64,000 bases of DNA from Aquilaria yunnanensis (Eukaryota > Streptophyta > Magnoliopsida > Malvales > Thymelaeaceae). The stretch lies in assembly GCA_039654915.1 (NCBI GenBank), contig CM077593.1:56922501-56986500 (forward strand). The letters run 5' to 3'. Each line of letters opens with the position of its first letter. Position 1 is the first letter of the stretch. Made by a program: the position numbers and the translations under genes. Below, in pieces: positions 43,401 to 55,339 of this stretch. The notes beneath the pieces are model-generated. The model had not been told where the DNA came from, made no database searches, and saw only the letters and a program-made list of their open reading frames with translations.

Positions 43401-43812
43401 AGTACCCATGCATAACCGGCCAAGTAACTAGACAGACAACTAGTTAGTTTAACTAGTAACTAGTGAATAGTACACTAGTGGTAGACAAGATTTGATTTGT
43501 AATCATTGTTGTCTCCCACAATTTGGCTTAGTACACTACTAGTCCACATAACTTTTGCATGGCCGAAACTTCCAATTCCAAGTTTGTAGTTTTAATTGTA
43601 GCACTCAATCAAGTGTGCTATTTGATCCCCTTCCTTAGATTCTGCATGTTTTTCCACAGTTCCTTTTCATGTGCAATTTGGCCCTGAAAGTCTCCAGCTT
43701 TACACTTAGGTCACTGCACTAGTTTCCATAGTTCCTCTTACTCTCCCCTTTGTTTTCTCTTATTTCCTTGGTTCTCCTTGGCCTAAGCCAAGCACTTAGG
43801 AGGTGCTTAACA
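40454..43812 (-). repeat. Chromovirus-type solo LTR, 3.36 kb (TSD CTATG)
   Basis: 3359 bp from TGTCACACCTCACTCAGG to GGAGGTGCTTAACA. Perfect 5-bp TSD CTATG (40449-40453, 43813-43817). It lies inside the Chromo-2-type solo LTR and is therefore younger. Its ends relate it to the LTRs at 11035 and 21895, but it is about 1 kb longer, which the tandem repeat at about 41990-43150 explains in part. Confidence 0.92.
41990..43150. repeat. Degenerate tandem repeat, about 145 bp per unit
   Basis: Units begin with (G)CTCTCGGCCAA or a variant at about 41991, 42131, 42281, 42425, 42571, 42711, 42853 and 43007, spaced 140 to 154 bp. Each unit also has CATGG and ACCATGTAA(C/T)CAAG later on. About eight units with substantial divergence, inside the 3.36-kb solo LTR. 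Confidence 0.65.
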
Positions 43813-46167
43813 CTATGTAAATACATGCATATTGGTCCAACCATCACACACATATTCACATTTCATGCACACCATGGTAGCAAAGAAGGAAAACACCAGC
43901 ACAAGTCTTAGTTTTGGCTTCCACACATTAGGCAATCTTGTTAAGTTCTAGTGGCCAGCTACTGCACCTGTAACTTCTACTAGTAAACTGTATCATTCTA
44001 GCCACACACCCCCCTATTTTATTTGCTCCATTATGAAGTAGAGACTTAGAGCACACCAAGGAATTTTTTTTTACATCAATAGCCCACCTATGGACCAAGT
44101 TATGGATTTTTTAAGTTGGTTACAAAATTCTGACCAAATGAACAGTAACTCAGCCAATTTGGCAATGTCATATCTTTGGCTACAAGGATCCAAATCTAGA
44201 AATTCCAAATTCCGGTTCAACCTCTAGATGTTATATAGGTGTGGTAAAAATTTCATACCCATATTTATTCTACACAGGGAGATATTATTCTTTAAGTACA
44301 TGGTCGAAATTCTGGCAACTTTTGGACCATTTTGCCCATACAATTTTTCCAAACCATGTAAACACTTCATTCACAAGGGGAAATCCCTCCAAGGCTATCC
44401 CATACATTTCCAATACACATATTAATTACATTATCTTGCATGTAGAAACTTTATGTGGCCAAAAGAGAATTTACAAGTAAACAGACTATCATTCACACTT
44501 AGGCAGCTTTGCACCACATCACTTACATAGCCAAAACATTACTCAAATGTTCACATACTTGTCTCATCTTACATACACTACATTTAAATGAATACATGCA
44601 CTACAATATGGTCTTAACTCAGCTAAATACGCACCATAGGTTACAGGAGGTCCTGAGACACAATGGACTCCAAAAACAGGATGCTGGACAGCTGCTGCAC
44701 AACACAGTAAGTGCCACCATTAAAAATACCAAATCTGCTCCTAAAGTCACCAAAATTTCCAGATCACAAATAGACATATGGAAGTTCATGTACCTGAAAT
44801 TTCAGATCAAAAATCAAACTACAAAGGTTATTTTTCAGGTGATCTTTCAGCTGGACCTGAAATGACAGAATTGAGGGGAGTAAGTTTCATTGAGAGACTT
44901 AGTAAGGGTAACACTTGGTTTCTTAAGGTAATGTGATCCTCATTAAAACCTGCATCCAAAGACACTAAAAAAAAACCAAAATGCATATATACAAGATATA
45001 GCAACCAAATGCAGCAGCCAAACACAAACAACAAACACATGAAATGTGGCAGCAACATATACCATAGGTTAGTCCATAAACCACATAATAAACATAACCA
45101 AATCACTATGGCAGCCCTCCTCAAGCTAATGCTTGGTATTAGGAGGATTTTAAGAGTAGTTAGTAATAACTTTGGGTTCTAGAAACCCTCACTTTACTGC
45201 CATCATTGTGCACTTCACACTAGGTCACAAAACCTTCAATAAGTGCACTCCTCTCACTAAGCTTGGTTCATCAAGCACATGGCTCTCTTCCAAGCTTAGC
45301 CCTAGCTCCATGGATGTTTGACAATTGAAGAAAACAGTCCATGAGAGCAAGAGAACCCTTACGAAAGTGAGCAGGCCGAATTTGAAGCATAATCCTTGAA
45401 GTATGCAAGAAATAGCTCTAGTTTGCTTCCAATTGCTTCCTTTTGCCTTCAATTTCAATCAATTGCAAGTTTGAAGGTGTGGTGGCTATGAAAGAAGTAT
45501 GGATGTGTTCTTGGTCTGGGGGAGGATGAAAATGAGAGAGGGATAAGTGATTTGGCCACTTAAATTGCCTTAAATGAGCTTAAGGGCACCAAAACACACA
45601 TAACAAGTTTAACCTTGCTTTACGTCATTTTCCTTCTCACTAATTATGGTTTCCTTATCTTAAACTCATTGGTACACATGTGCCCAACATTTTTTACTAA
45701 TTATCAAGTCATGGCTGCCTCCCCATGCTGGGATAACTCTAAAATTCCACCTTTAGACTTAAGTCAAAAGCTTGAACACCTTAAGGTTTACACTAGGACA
45801 TTTAGGTCCTTATTGCCTTTAGTGTTTCCTTTGTTGAAACTTGTCTTCCATGAGTAATTTGGTCCTCCAATAGCACTTTCATACCGTTTATATCCTTCCC
45901 ATAACTCTCCAAGTGTCTTTCTTGAGAGTTTTGCAATTGAGTACCCAAATTTCTAAAACCTTACAAAAAAGTCCATAGGTTGCTTGACAAACAAGCAATC
46001 CTTAAGGCTTTTCTTGGGGGCCAAGTTACCAACTTGGAACACTTTTAAGGAGATGTTGATCATGCCTTTTACCCCCCACACTTCAAACACTATGGTGAGA
46101 ATTACACAATATAATGGTTTTTAGCCATTATGACACTTGTAATTTACCATTTTATAAGGTGGTAACA

Positions 46168-49100
46168 CCAAATCCCTTATTGGGAATCTTTGGATTCTCA
46201 CTCCTTTTAATGTTGTTGTGTGGATTACATCTGTAAGGAGTCAACAACCTTGAAGGGTTGCCAAGCTAGCATTTGTATTTTAAGTAACCACCTAGTGAAT
46301 CATTCGTTAATTCTAGCTTTACTCGTTAAGTTGTTTGTACTAACTATATTTGTCTTGCAGCCTTGCAAAGGATAATGGCACAACGACAAACATAGTGGAC
46401 CATTGATCTCAGTAGTAGTCTTTTAATATATGTATGAATGCTAGTTTAGCCTCCAATGTCTCTAGGTCGAGTAGTATTCTAGTTGCTTTTGGGCATGTGC
46501 ATAGTATCTACTTATGTAATGATGCATATGCACGGTTATTACTTGTAGTAAACACACTTATGTTTTATGCTTTGACTTGTGGTTTGTTTATGTTTTATAA
46601 GAACTGCGGCAATGTTTCTAATTGATTTTCTTAAATAGAAAATCAAGTTGAAGCAAGTGCATCCATAGTGCATTGTAGGTTAATAACTAGATGCATGAAA
46701 GGTTTCAAAATGGGACAAGTAATTAACTAGCCAACTCCAACTAGCATGCAAATTTGTTCCATCGTCTTCCTGGGAGGACCCCATCGGGGTAGGGTATGCT
46801 ACAAAATTTGTACACGTACGGTCCATAGCTCAAGTAAAGGGGTGCCTAGCTATCTGTAGGCAGTTACACTTAGACATTCAGTGAGTGGCGTATGGGTGGT
46901 TCTTGTCAGTGATCCTAAGGGCTAGGCCTTTGCTGTATTCTTCTAAGGTCAATAGGGAGGACTTATCGAATGCTAAAACGTGTTCGGAAGACATTAGTGC
47001 TACCAAGAGTGGTAGACTGCCTTTTCTAAGGTTGGATAGATCACCATGAAAGGGTTGTGTCAGGTGCTTTTCCTAGATTGGCCCTATGGCAATCCGAAGG
47101 TGGTACTAGGCCCCAATTCAAGGTTAGCTGAGTTGCTTTCTAAGGGTAGTACCATGCCCATTTCCATGGTTGGCTAGGTGACAGCCCTTCAGCTTTTAGA
47201 AGGGATTCCTATGGTTGTGATCGAAGGATCAAACCATATATAGGAAAAACATCACTCGGTAGAAATTGACAAAGATATGTGGCACGATATCCTAGTAGGC
47301 TCAATGAAGTCAGAATTTAGAGGACCAAATTCTTGAATGTAGGTAGTTATGGTGACCCTTCTTATGGTAGACCTGAATTACTATGGTGACAAGGTTATTT
47401 TGGAAATTATAATGATTAGAATATTTTTTGCAAGCTAGAGTCTTAGTTTAGCACAATATAGTAGCTAAAACTAAGGTGATCACTTAAGCGAATGCAGCCA
47501 AGAGTGGCATGTTGGTCATGTCATATAGGCACCCATTTTTATTGCTTGGTTGGATAAAGCATGAGAAAATATTGAATTTGAGGTGCCACAGTTTTTCATG
47601 ATTCTCGCTTTATCATTATGAAGTTGTGGATTGACTAGATTGTCCATTACTAGTTTAAATGTAACCCTTAAAGATATAAGGACCAAATTACTCATCCCTT
47701 AAAGCTGGCGACTGGACATGTAATTAATGCTATGGCTAAATGCTGAATCTAGTTTTAATGTTATTAGTATGTTCATAGTTTTCCCCAACTTTCCACAATA
47801 GCCACTTAAGGAACCAGGTGTGTGGCGATTTTAAGCGAAGCAGTGGTGTGTTCATTAAGCTGGCCAAGCTGCTTCTTCAAGCTTTACCACACAAAACCTA
47901 CTTCCCTCCTATAGACACACCATGGCCAAACCACTTGAATCTCTAGCCAAGCCAAAACCAAGCTAATCCAAGCCAAATTAACCATAAATCAAGGAAGATT
48001 TATGGATAAAAATCAATCTTTTGTGCTATGATAAGCTAAAATTTCTTGCTTACTATTTAAGTAAGTTTGAATCCTTATTCCAATAATTTCAAAGTTCTTT
48101 TTGATCTTGTAGTCGCTAGAAATGGTGATTAAATTGGATTCCTTGATTATTCTTAGAAGAAAATATGTAAGAGAAGCTTGGGAATCATGCTTGTGCAAGG
48201 AAACGCCATAGGTACGGTTGATTTTGGAATGGTAGGATTTGCTGGTTCTTCCTTTAGTTCTAGGTTTTAAATGGTTATTTTGGACTAAAATGAATGTGCT
48301 GAAACTAATTTCCAGTAGCTCACAAAGGGGAATTAAGAGCTACAACTGACTTAAATTTATTGACGAAGCGAAAGTAGAAACAGTGTAGTTGTGTGTGAAC
48401 ATTGCAAGGGATTGATTCTAAGTTTAATATCATAAATTTTTGTGTTTTTATTGGGCTGTAATATGGTTGAAGTTGTTGGGAAGTATTGGGAAATGAATAA
48501 GATATTGCTTCTTATCTAATTAAGTGCAAGAAGCAAAGAAGAACAAGGATTTCATTGGGAAACAAATGTCTAAAAGGCCAGTTAAGTAAATTCACAATAA
48601 GGGTTAACTATTAATCTTATTGTTAAATGATCAATTATGGGTAATTACTCTAGCTACTGTATAAAGACCATTGAAGAGACTAAAATTGAGACATCCAGAA
48701 CATTGGCTAGAACATGGAAATCTTGCATTTAATGTTGCTTAGGTAAGGGTTGAATTTGGTTACGCCTTGCTTATTTATGTTGATGTTAGCTGGTAGATTT
48801 GTACACACGCACAAATGGCTATGTTGCTTAAAAAATGGGGAGGAGAAGAGTAACTAATGGTAAGGTAACTCACGATTGCAATTTCTTCGGAATACACCTA
48901 GACGATGCAACAATTGTGTAGAGAAAGGGTGTTATACAGCCAAAAGGCCTTAGGAGACCTAAAGGATCCTCAGGAGAGATCATGGAGTCGAGGGTGCCCT
49001 AAATGGGTTTGGGAGTCTTAAGGGGGCACTGCACCATGTCTGACAAAAATATGCATGCCAATATACTTATTCTTGTACATAAATGGGAAAAATAAATTTG

Positions 49101-49531
49101 ATACTAGTGGAATACTAGCAAGTCCAATAGTACAGTTGCTTTGAGCTACTAATTATGAAGAGAATAGGAATAAGGTAGGTTCCTTTGATAAGGATAAAGG
49201 CCTATGATTCTCTTATAAATAGGACTCAGGAACAAATTAGAGGCAAGGCATTCCAATGGGACCCTTGAACATAGAGATCATACATCTGATGCCTAGTGAT
49301 TGAGAGCTGGTAGTATGGATCTTGTACAAGGATACTTATGCCATATCAAGTCTTGTATGCCTTAAAAAGTGGATGGTTGTAGCACAATATATCTGGTTCA
49401 ATGAAGAAATTTGCATGTACTAGTCCACCTGGTATAAGACATGTGTGCGTGATAGTTGCTTACATCTGGTTAAGTGAAATATGTGCTTTTTGCTTTGGTA
49501 CTATTTTAATATTATTTTTTAGTGCTGGCCA
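46168..49531. other. Unassigned interval, 3.4 kb
   Basis: Continues the host sequence of the solo LTR at 40320. I see no open frame over about 65 codons, no LTR pair, no RNA gene and no recognisable peptide. Several stretches (for example 47880-48000 and 48900-49030) have the composition of chromovirus LTRs, so a decayed LTR or non-coding retroelement region is likely. It ends where the Tat-D LTR starts. Confidence 0.3.
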
Positions 49532-51694
49532 GCTGATGGCTGAAAGGCTATTGCCTACTAAACCTTCAAATTAGTGGACCTGACACCACCCTCAGCAGGT
49601 CACATGACTAGCCTCCAAAGAAAGCTCAACACCACCCTTAGAAAGTCATATGACCAACCTCAGAAGAATGCTCAGCACCGCCCTCGGATGCTAGCACAAC
49701 CAACCTTGAAAATGGTGAATCACCATCCTTGGGTACTAGCTTAACCAACCTTTGTGGTGGAAGTCTATCACCCGCAGCAGAAGAGGTCTACCCCAAACAC
49801 GGTTTATGCATCTGATAAGCTTCCTCTAGCCACCTTTGGAGAAGACTTTACTTTCGAAAGGGTCCTTAAGGCCCCAAAGCGTTCTAAGGAAAAACAACAA
49901 ATGAACGGCTAGTAGGACCACTAACAAGGAGCCCCCAGACGCCCCTAGCTTCTTGCCTGGGCGTAACTGTTGCGTTTCAAGAGCCAAACAGCGCAGCAGA
50001 ATTTAACCGAAACCCTCCAGGATCCAAGTGAAACGGGGTAAACCGGGTGTTCAAAAATTTTCATACCTAATTTTTGGTTGAGATCTCCCACTCAACTGTA
50101 GAGTCGAATCACAAAACCTGAGCATTTGACGTGTTCAAGCTCTCTATGGTATCCACAAGAGCCTCTCGGGATCACCGCGCTTCCACCATGTCTTGGCAAA
50201 TGCGTTTCTCCTGCGCTCGCAGTGCTAGCTTGTGTCCTCCAAGGAATTGCAAGAGAAGAGTGCGGCTGTCCTTTTGGGAGGCTAGGGCAAGGAGACTTGC
50301 GAATTTCTCACTAGAAGTTGTATTTATAGTGAGACTCAACTTCCAGGCCTAATGGGTTTCAAAGCCCTAATCCAATTAGGATTTAATTTCGCGCTTAATA
50401 ATGGCTCAACTCTTGGGCCCATTATTAATACGAAATTAAAGTGAAACCATAACCCAAATTATTAGCCCATGCACTCTAATTATCCAAATAGCTCTATGTA
50501 TGCGACCCAATAGGCTCTTACCACGTTGGCAATGATCATAAATCACATTTATGATCATAAGCAATGAGCGGTGTCTAGCAACACGTCATTGCTACCCAAG
50601 TGACAAGATTGTCGATGATTCAACTAAGCCTTTATGATCATCACCGATATATGCCATTGTCCCTTTGTCCAAGATATCAAGACTAAGCATGAGACATGGA
50701 ATGTGTCACTCTCGTATAGCCCAATCTTTGGTTTCTTGATTATCGACTAGACCAACTTAAACTGATGACATTGATATCGTATATCAACTCATCTGAGCAT
50801 GGTCATGCATTTTTCTAAGTCTTACTCTATCAAAGGGCCCGAATATATCACTCCCGTTACATAGGAGGGACAAATCCCATCTTGATCATACAAATCCCTC
50901 TACATGATATGTGACATACCCAATGACCTCCTTCAAGTTCACTCAGTTACGAGCAACAAAGGAAAGTATCAAAGTATGTGACTCACATGTAGGGAACCTT
51001 GATGATCTTAGGTCGAAGGACTACATATACCATGATCACTATGAGAATCACTTATGACACTCATATAACGATCCATGTAGTGTTCTCATGGTGGGTCGGT
51101 CCAGTACACAAGTTCTCCAACTTGTACCCATATGTAGACTACATATCTCATATTAGTCTCCACATATGCTAGTCGTTATGTATTATTGCAACCCGCTCCA
51201 CAATAATACTGGACCAGGGACGTTTAAGAATATCATTATTCTAGGGTTACAATTATGTTTGTTAAGTTACACAGAAACAAAACAACAAACATAATTGCAG
51301 GATTAATGGCTTAATAAAATATCATGACTCAATGTGCAAAAATACAATCATCTCATGATTGGCTTTTGGGCACAACACTAACAGTAACTACAAACAAACA
51401 GCTAAGCGCACCCTCCCTGAGATACGAATTGAATATGTGAAAATTTGGCCAACCACGTGTCTCGATTTGCTTGACTAAAGAAAATGGCCTTCTCCCCAAA
51501 AGCCTCCTATAAATGCTTAGGAGGCTCCTAGGTAATACAACTTACGAGAGCCCTTCCTTTCTGCTTTCTACTATCAACAACTTCTCTCTCGCGTACTAAC
51601 TTGGGCATCGAAAGTCCCTCCCCAAAAGAACACTCCAAGGACCCTCTAACCCATATTCTTCAAGTGTTGTAGACTTCACTCAGGCGAACCAACA
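49532..51694 (+). repeat. 5' LTR of Tat-D, interrupted
   Basis: Starts near CAGCTGATGGCTGAAAGGC, comparable to TGTGATGGCCAAGGGC in Tat-A, and ends CGAACCAACA before TTGGAGGTCC. Excluding the copia solo LTR and its TSD copy it is about 740 bp. A TATA-like CTATAAATG lies near 51510, and the U5 part has ACTTGGGCATCGAAAG as in Tat-B. The left border is approximate. Confidence 0.65.
49968..51383 (-). repeat. Ty1/copia solo LTR 3 (TSD GTAAC)
   Basis: 1416 bp, minus-oriented, TGTTGCGTTTC to CACTAACA on the plus strand. Perfect target duplication GTAAC (49963-49967, 51384-51388). It is the best copy for defining the LTR ends of this family. It lies inside the Tat-D LTR. Confidence 0.93.
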
Positions 51695-51695
51695 T

Positions 51696-51707
51696 TGGAG
51701 GTCCATA
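51696..51707 (+). other. Primer-site region of Tat-D
   Basis: TTGGAGGTCC directly after the LTR end CCAACA and only 14 bp before the gag ATG at 51708. The position fits a primer binding site, but the tRNA cannot be named from this degenerate sequence; the corresponding Tat-B bases are CCGGAAGTC. Confidence 0.3.
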
Positions 51708-53360
51708 ATGTCTTACATTGAAGATTCCCATGAGCATCATTTGGCACCATCTCTAGGAACTCATTCTCAGGTTGTCATCATAGAGACTCAGCTTTCCAAG
51801 GACAAAGGCATTCTGAAGTCCCAGTTCACACCTGACACTCCGGCGGCAAACTATCAAGCACCCCTCGGAGCCTTCCTTGCTAAAGGATGAACATCCTCGT
51901 ACGGTCACTATAGGTTTGCTACACAACTTCCAGCACTCCAAATTGGCCAAAAATGACATAGTAACACGACCAAAGGTGGTCGCAGGCACATTCACATATA
52001 AGGACCCCTTTTCCAGGGACCCATTTGGTGAGGGGCCGCCGGTCAGCTCATCAGAGTTCACCCAATAGAAGCTTCCATGTTGAATCCTCAAAGAAGAACC
52101 TGCCATGGCATGGATGGTGTATGAAGAGGTCCAAGTCAAATGAGCCAAGGACCTCACACCGCCAAAGTCGTTCTCCACGTGAGAAGTCCATGTCCCCTCG
52201 ACGCCAAAGTTACTCGCCTAAATAAAGGCATCATTCCCCTCTACTACACCATTCTTGATAACGGGGAGAGGATGGTGCTATAGTCTGGCCAAGGTTCTTA
52301 GAGACCTTCACCAAAGACAAGTCCCCCTTCATCTAGGTGATAATGGAGGCTCTAATGCCCGGTGACTTCTGTGCACCTCGCTTGGAGACCTATGACGGGT
52401 GAAGTGACCCTCAAGCTCACTTGACTAAGTATAAGAGGAGCATGGTGCTCCATGGAGTCAATGATGCCACCCTTTGTATGTGTTTCAAAGTCATAATTTT
52501 GGGATTAGCAATGGTGTGGTATAGCTCTTTGGTGGCCAAAATAATCATGGGGTTCCACAAGCTATCTAAGGCATTCACGTAGCAATTCATCAGGAGTAGA
52601 CCAACAGTGTAGATGCCGGTGCAAATGTTTAACATAGACTAAAAGAATAGGGAGACCATTCAGGACTCTGCCGAAAGCTTCAACAGAGAGGCACTCAATG
52701 TTTCAGACTTCTGCCCTGAAATCAAGATCCTCACAATGATCCGAGGACTGAGGAAGAATTCACAGCTCTTATACAAGTTCTCCAAGGATCCCTCATATGC
52801 CCTCGGTGAATTCTACTGGAGGGCAAAACAACATATGAAAGTTGAGGAATTGAGAATGGGAGGACCAAAAGTTAATCACCATCAGTCTGAAGGTTAGAGT
52901 CCCTAACCTCGATACTGCGTTGAAGGTGGACGCAGACGTTGGAAGGCAAGGGAGAAAAGGCCAATGACATTCACCCCCTTAAACAAGATAAGAACAAACA
53001 TCCTGATGGCTTTGGAAAGGCAAGGAGCATCAATTCAACATTCGAAGTCCATGAATTCAGACAACAAAAAGAACATGAAGAAATACTGCCAATTTCACCA
53101 GGATTATGGGCACGATATCGAGGATTGCTTCCAACTAAAGAAGTACATTAAGTCTTCAATTAAACAAGGGTAGCTTTGGTGCTACTCGGGGATGCCATTG
53201 CTCAAGTCCTAGGAAAAAAGAGATTTTGAGGGAAAAGGTGAAGATTAGGAGTACGACTCTGACAGAAGCCAAACTAACAAAACTCCCGGGAAAGATCCCC
53301 CACCTTCGGCCAGGATAATCCAGACCATAACCACTAGATTACCCTCGGCTAAATGAAAGA
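51708..53360 (+). pseudogene. gag (Tat-D), degenerate
   Basis: Begins MSYIEDSHEHHLAPSLGTHS, matching MSYNEDADGHN of Tat-B. The gag domain follows with many stops: LETYDG near 52390, TKYKRSMVLHGVNDATLC-like near 52430, then KFSKDPSYALGEFYWRAKQH near 52770. The knuckle [20 protein letters not shown] lies at about 53075-53140, with Cys, two His and Cys kept. The open part 52964-53173 is the longest. Gag would form the particle that packages element RNA; this copy cannot. Confidence 0.75.
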
Positions 53361-53365
53361 GGAAG

Positions 53366-53908
53366 GTGAGAGAGTTTGCAATGATGGAGTTTGACAACCC
53401 GACGAACAAACTCACCCGAAGTCATGGGTCGGTTGTGAAGTTCATGCATGATGACCCTTTATTGATCATGGTTAGGATCAAAAATTGGGATGTGAAGAGA
53501 GTGCTCATTGATGATGGCTCAAACAACGATGTTGTGTTTGCCCACCTATTGCAAACTTGGGTATTTTCGAAGGTGAGCTCAAACCCATGACCTCACCCAC
53601 ATTTGGGGTTGGTCCCTCGGAACTCCCAGTACATGGATGCATTGACCTACCACTAATGCTAAGGGGTACTTTGGTCAAGATGAGGGAAGAACTCTTTGCT
53701 TCCACTATGACAAGGTTCACCATCACAAATGTCCCATCATCATATAACACCATCCTCAGTAGGCAGACACAGGGTAACTTCACCTATAAACGAATGTGAA
53801 GTACTTGATGGTCACATTCAAGGTGAAGGAAGTGGAGGCGGAGATACTCTTTGAGCAAGTTGAAGTTCGAAAGGTGTTTGTTAAAGCAAGGCAGAGGCCT
53901 GCTAAAGT
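53366..53908 (+). pseudogene. Aspartic protease (Tat-D)
   Basis: MMEFDNPTNKLTRSHGSVV, FMHDDPLLIMVRIKNWDVKR and the active site LIDDGSNNDVVF, as in Tat-B. After a frameshift near 53560 it continues TFGVGPSELPVHGCIDLPLM and SRQTQGNFTY. It ends at the copia insertion after RPAKVH. All residues around the DDGS site are kept. Confidence 0.75.
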
Positions 53909-53911
53909 CCA

Positions 53912-55326
53912 TGTTAGTGTTGTGCCCAAAAGCCAATCATGAGATGATTGTATTTTTGTACATTGAGTCATGATATTTTATTAAGGCATTAATCCAGCAA
54001 TTATGTTTGTTATTTTGTTTCTGCGTAACTTAACAAACATAATTGTAACCCTAGAATAATGATATTCTTAAACATCCCTGGTCTAGTATTATTGTGGAGC
54101 GGGTTGCAATCATACATAACGACTAGCATATGTGGAGACTAATATGAGATATGTAGTCTACATATGGGTACAAGTTGGAGAACTTGTGTACTGGACCGAC
54201 CCACCATGAGAACACTACATGGATCGTTATATGAGTGTCATAAATGATTCTCATAGTGATCATGGTATATGTAGTCCTTCGACCTAAGATCATCAAGGTT
54301 CCCTACATATGAGTCACATACTTTGATACTTTCCTTTGTTGCTCGTAACTGAGTGAACTTGAAGGAGGTCATTGGGTATGTCACATATGATGCGGAGGGA
54401 TTTGTATGATCAAGATGGGATTTGTCCCTCCTATGTAACAGGAGTGATATCTTCGGGCCCCTTGATAGAGTAAGACTTAGAAAAATGCATGGCCATGCTC
54501 GGATGAGTTGATATACGATATCAATGTCATCAGTTTAAGTTGGTCTACTCGGTAATCAAGAAACCAAAGATTGGGCTATACGAGAGTGACACATTCCATG
54601 TCTCATGCTTAGTCTTGATATCCTGCGCAAAGAGACAATGGCATATATTGGTGATGATCATAAAGGTTTAGTCAAATCAACGACAATCTTGTCACTTGGG
54701 TAGCAATGATGTGTTGCTAGACACCACTCATTCCTTATGATCCTAAATGTGATTTATGATCATTGCCAACGTGGTAAGAGCCTATTGGGTCGCACACATA
54801 GAGCTATTTGGATCATTAGAGTGCATGGGCTAATAATTTGGGTTTTGGTTTCACAATAATTTCGTATTAATAATGGGCGCATTAGTTGAGCCATTATTAA
54901 GCCCGAAATTAAAGCCTAATTGGATTAGGGCTTTGAAACCTATTAGGCCTGGAAGTTGAGTCTCACTATAAATATAACTTCTAGTGAGAAATTTGTAGGT
55001 CTCCTTGCCCTAGCCTACCAAAAGGACAGCCGCACTCTTCTCTTGCAATTCCTTGGAGGATGCAAGCTAGCACTGCGAGCGCAAGAGAAACGCATCTGCC
55101 GGGATGTGGTGGAAGTGCGGTGATCCCGAGAGGCTCGTGTGGATACCACAGAGTTCCTGAACACGTAACTATTCAGGTTTTGTGATTCGACTCTACAGTT
55201 AAGTGAGAGATCTCAACCGAAAATTAAGTATGAAAATTTTTGAACACCCGGTTTACCCCGTTGTATTTGGATCCTGGAGGGTTTAAGTTAAATTCCGCTG
55301 TGCTGTTTAGCTCCCGAAACCCACCA
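53912..55326 (+). repeat. 5' LTR of copia element 4
   Basis: 1415 bp, TGTTAGTGTTGTGCCC to CGAAACCCACCA. TATA box TATAAATA at 54967-54974. The primer site 1 bp further on proves it is a 5' LTR and gives the function of the solo copies elsewhere. Confidence 0.93.
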
Positions 55327-55327
55327 G

Positions 55328-55339
55328 TGGTATCAGAGC
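55328..55339 (+). other. Primer binding site, initiator tRNA-Met
   Basis: TGGTATCAGAGC, exact complement of the 3' end of plant initiator tRNA-Met, 1 bp after the LTR. Standard for plant Ty1/copia. Confidence 0.92.

Larger units (their letters stand above)
40320..46167 (-). repeat. Chromo-2-type solo LTR (TSD CCAAA), interrupted
   Basis: Starts TGTTACCGACTCTGGG and ends AAGGTGGTAACA, the ends of the Chromo-2 LTR. The target duplication CCAAA is perfect (40315-40319, 46168-46172). It is split at 40454-43812 by another solo LTR; without it the LTR is about 2484 bp, against 2475-2486 in Chromo-2. Single LTR without internal region. Frames at 44228-44425, 44509-44865 and 45615-45857 recur in the other copies as LTR sequence. 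Confidence 0.93.
49532..53911 (+). mobile_element. Ty3/gypsy Tat-like element D, 5' part
   Basis: Plus-strand Tat element with 5' LTR (49532-51694, interrupted by a copia solo LTR), primer-site region, gag (51708-53360) and protease (53366-53908). It ends where the copia element at 53912 was inserted; its RT, integrase and antisense gene are not found beyond that element in this window, unless Tat-E (62546-64000) is their remnant. Peptides match Tat-B gag and protease, more diverged at DNA level. Confidence 0.75.

Noticed and set aside
46168..49531. A host gene in the unassigned interval
   Set aside because: No open frame above about 65 codons, no conserved peptide and no convincing exon series.
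55328..55339. tRNA-like sequence TGGTATCAGAGC as part of a tRNA gene
   Set aside because: Only 12 bp match, directly after an LTR; it is a primer binding site. No cloverleaf can be formed around it.
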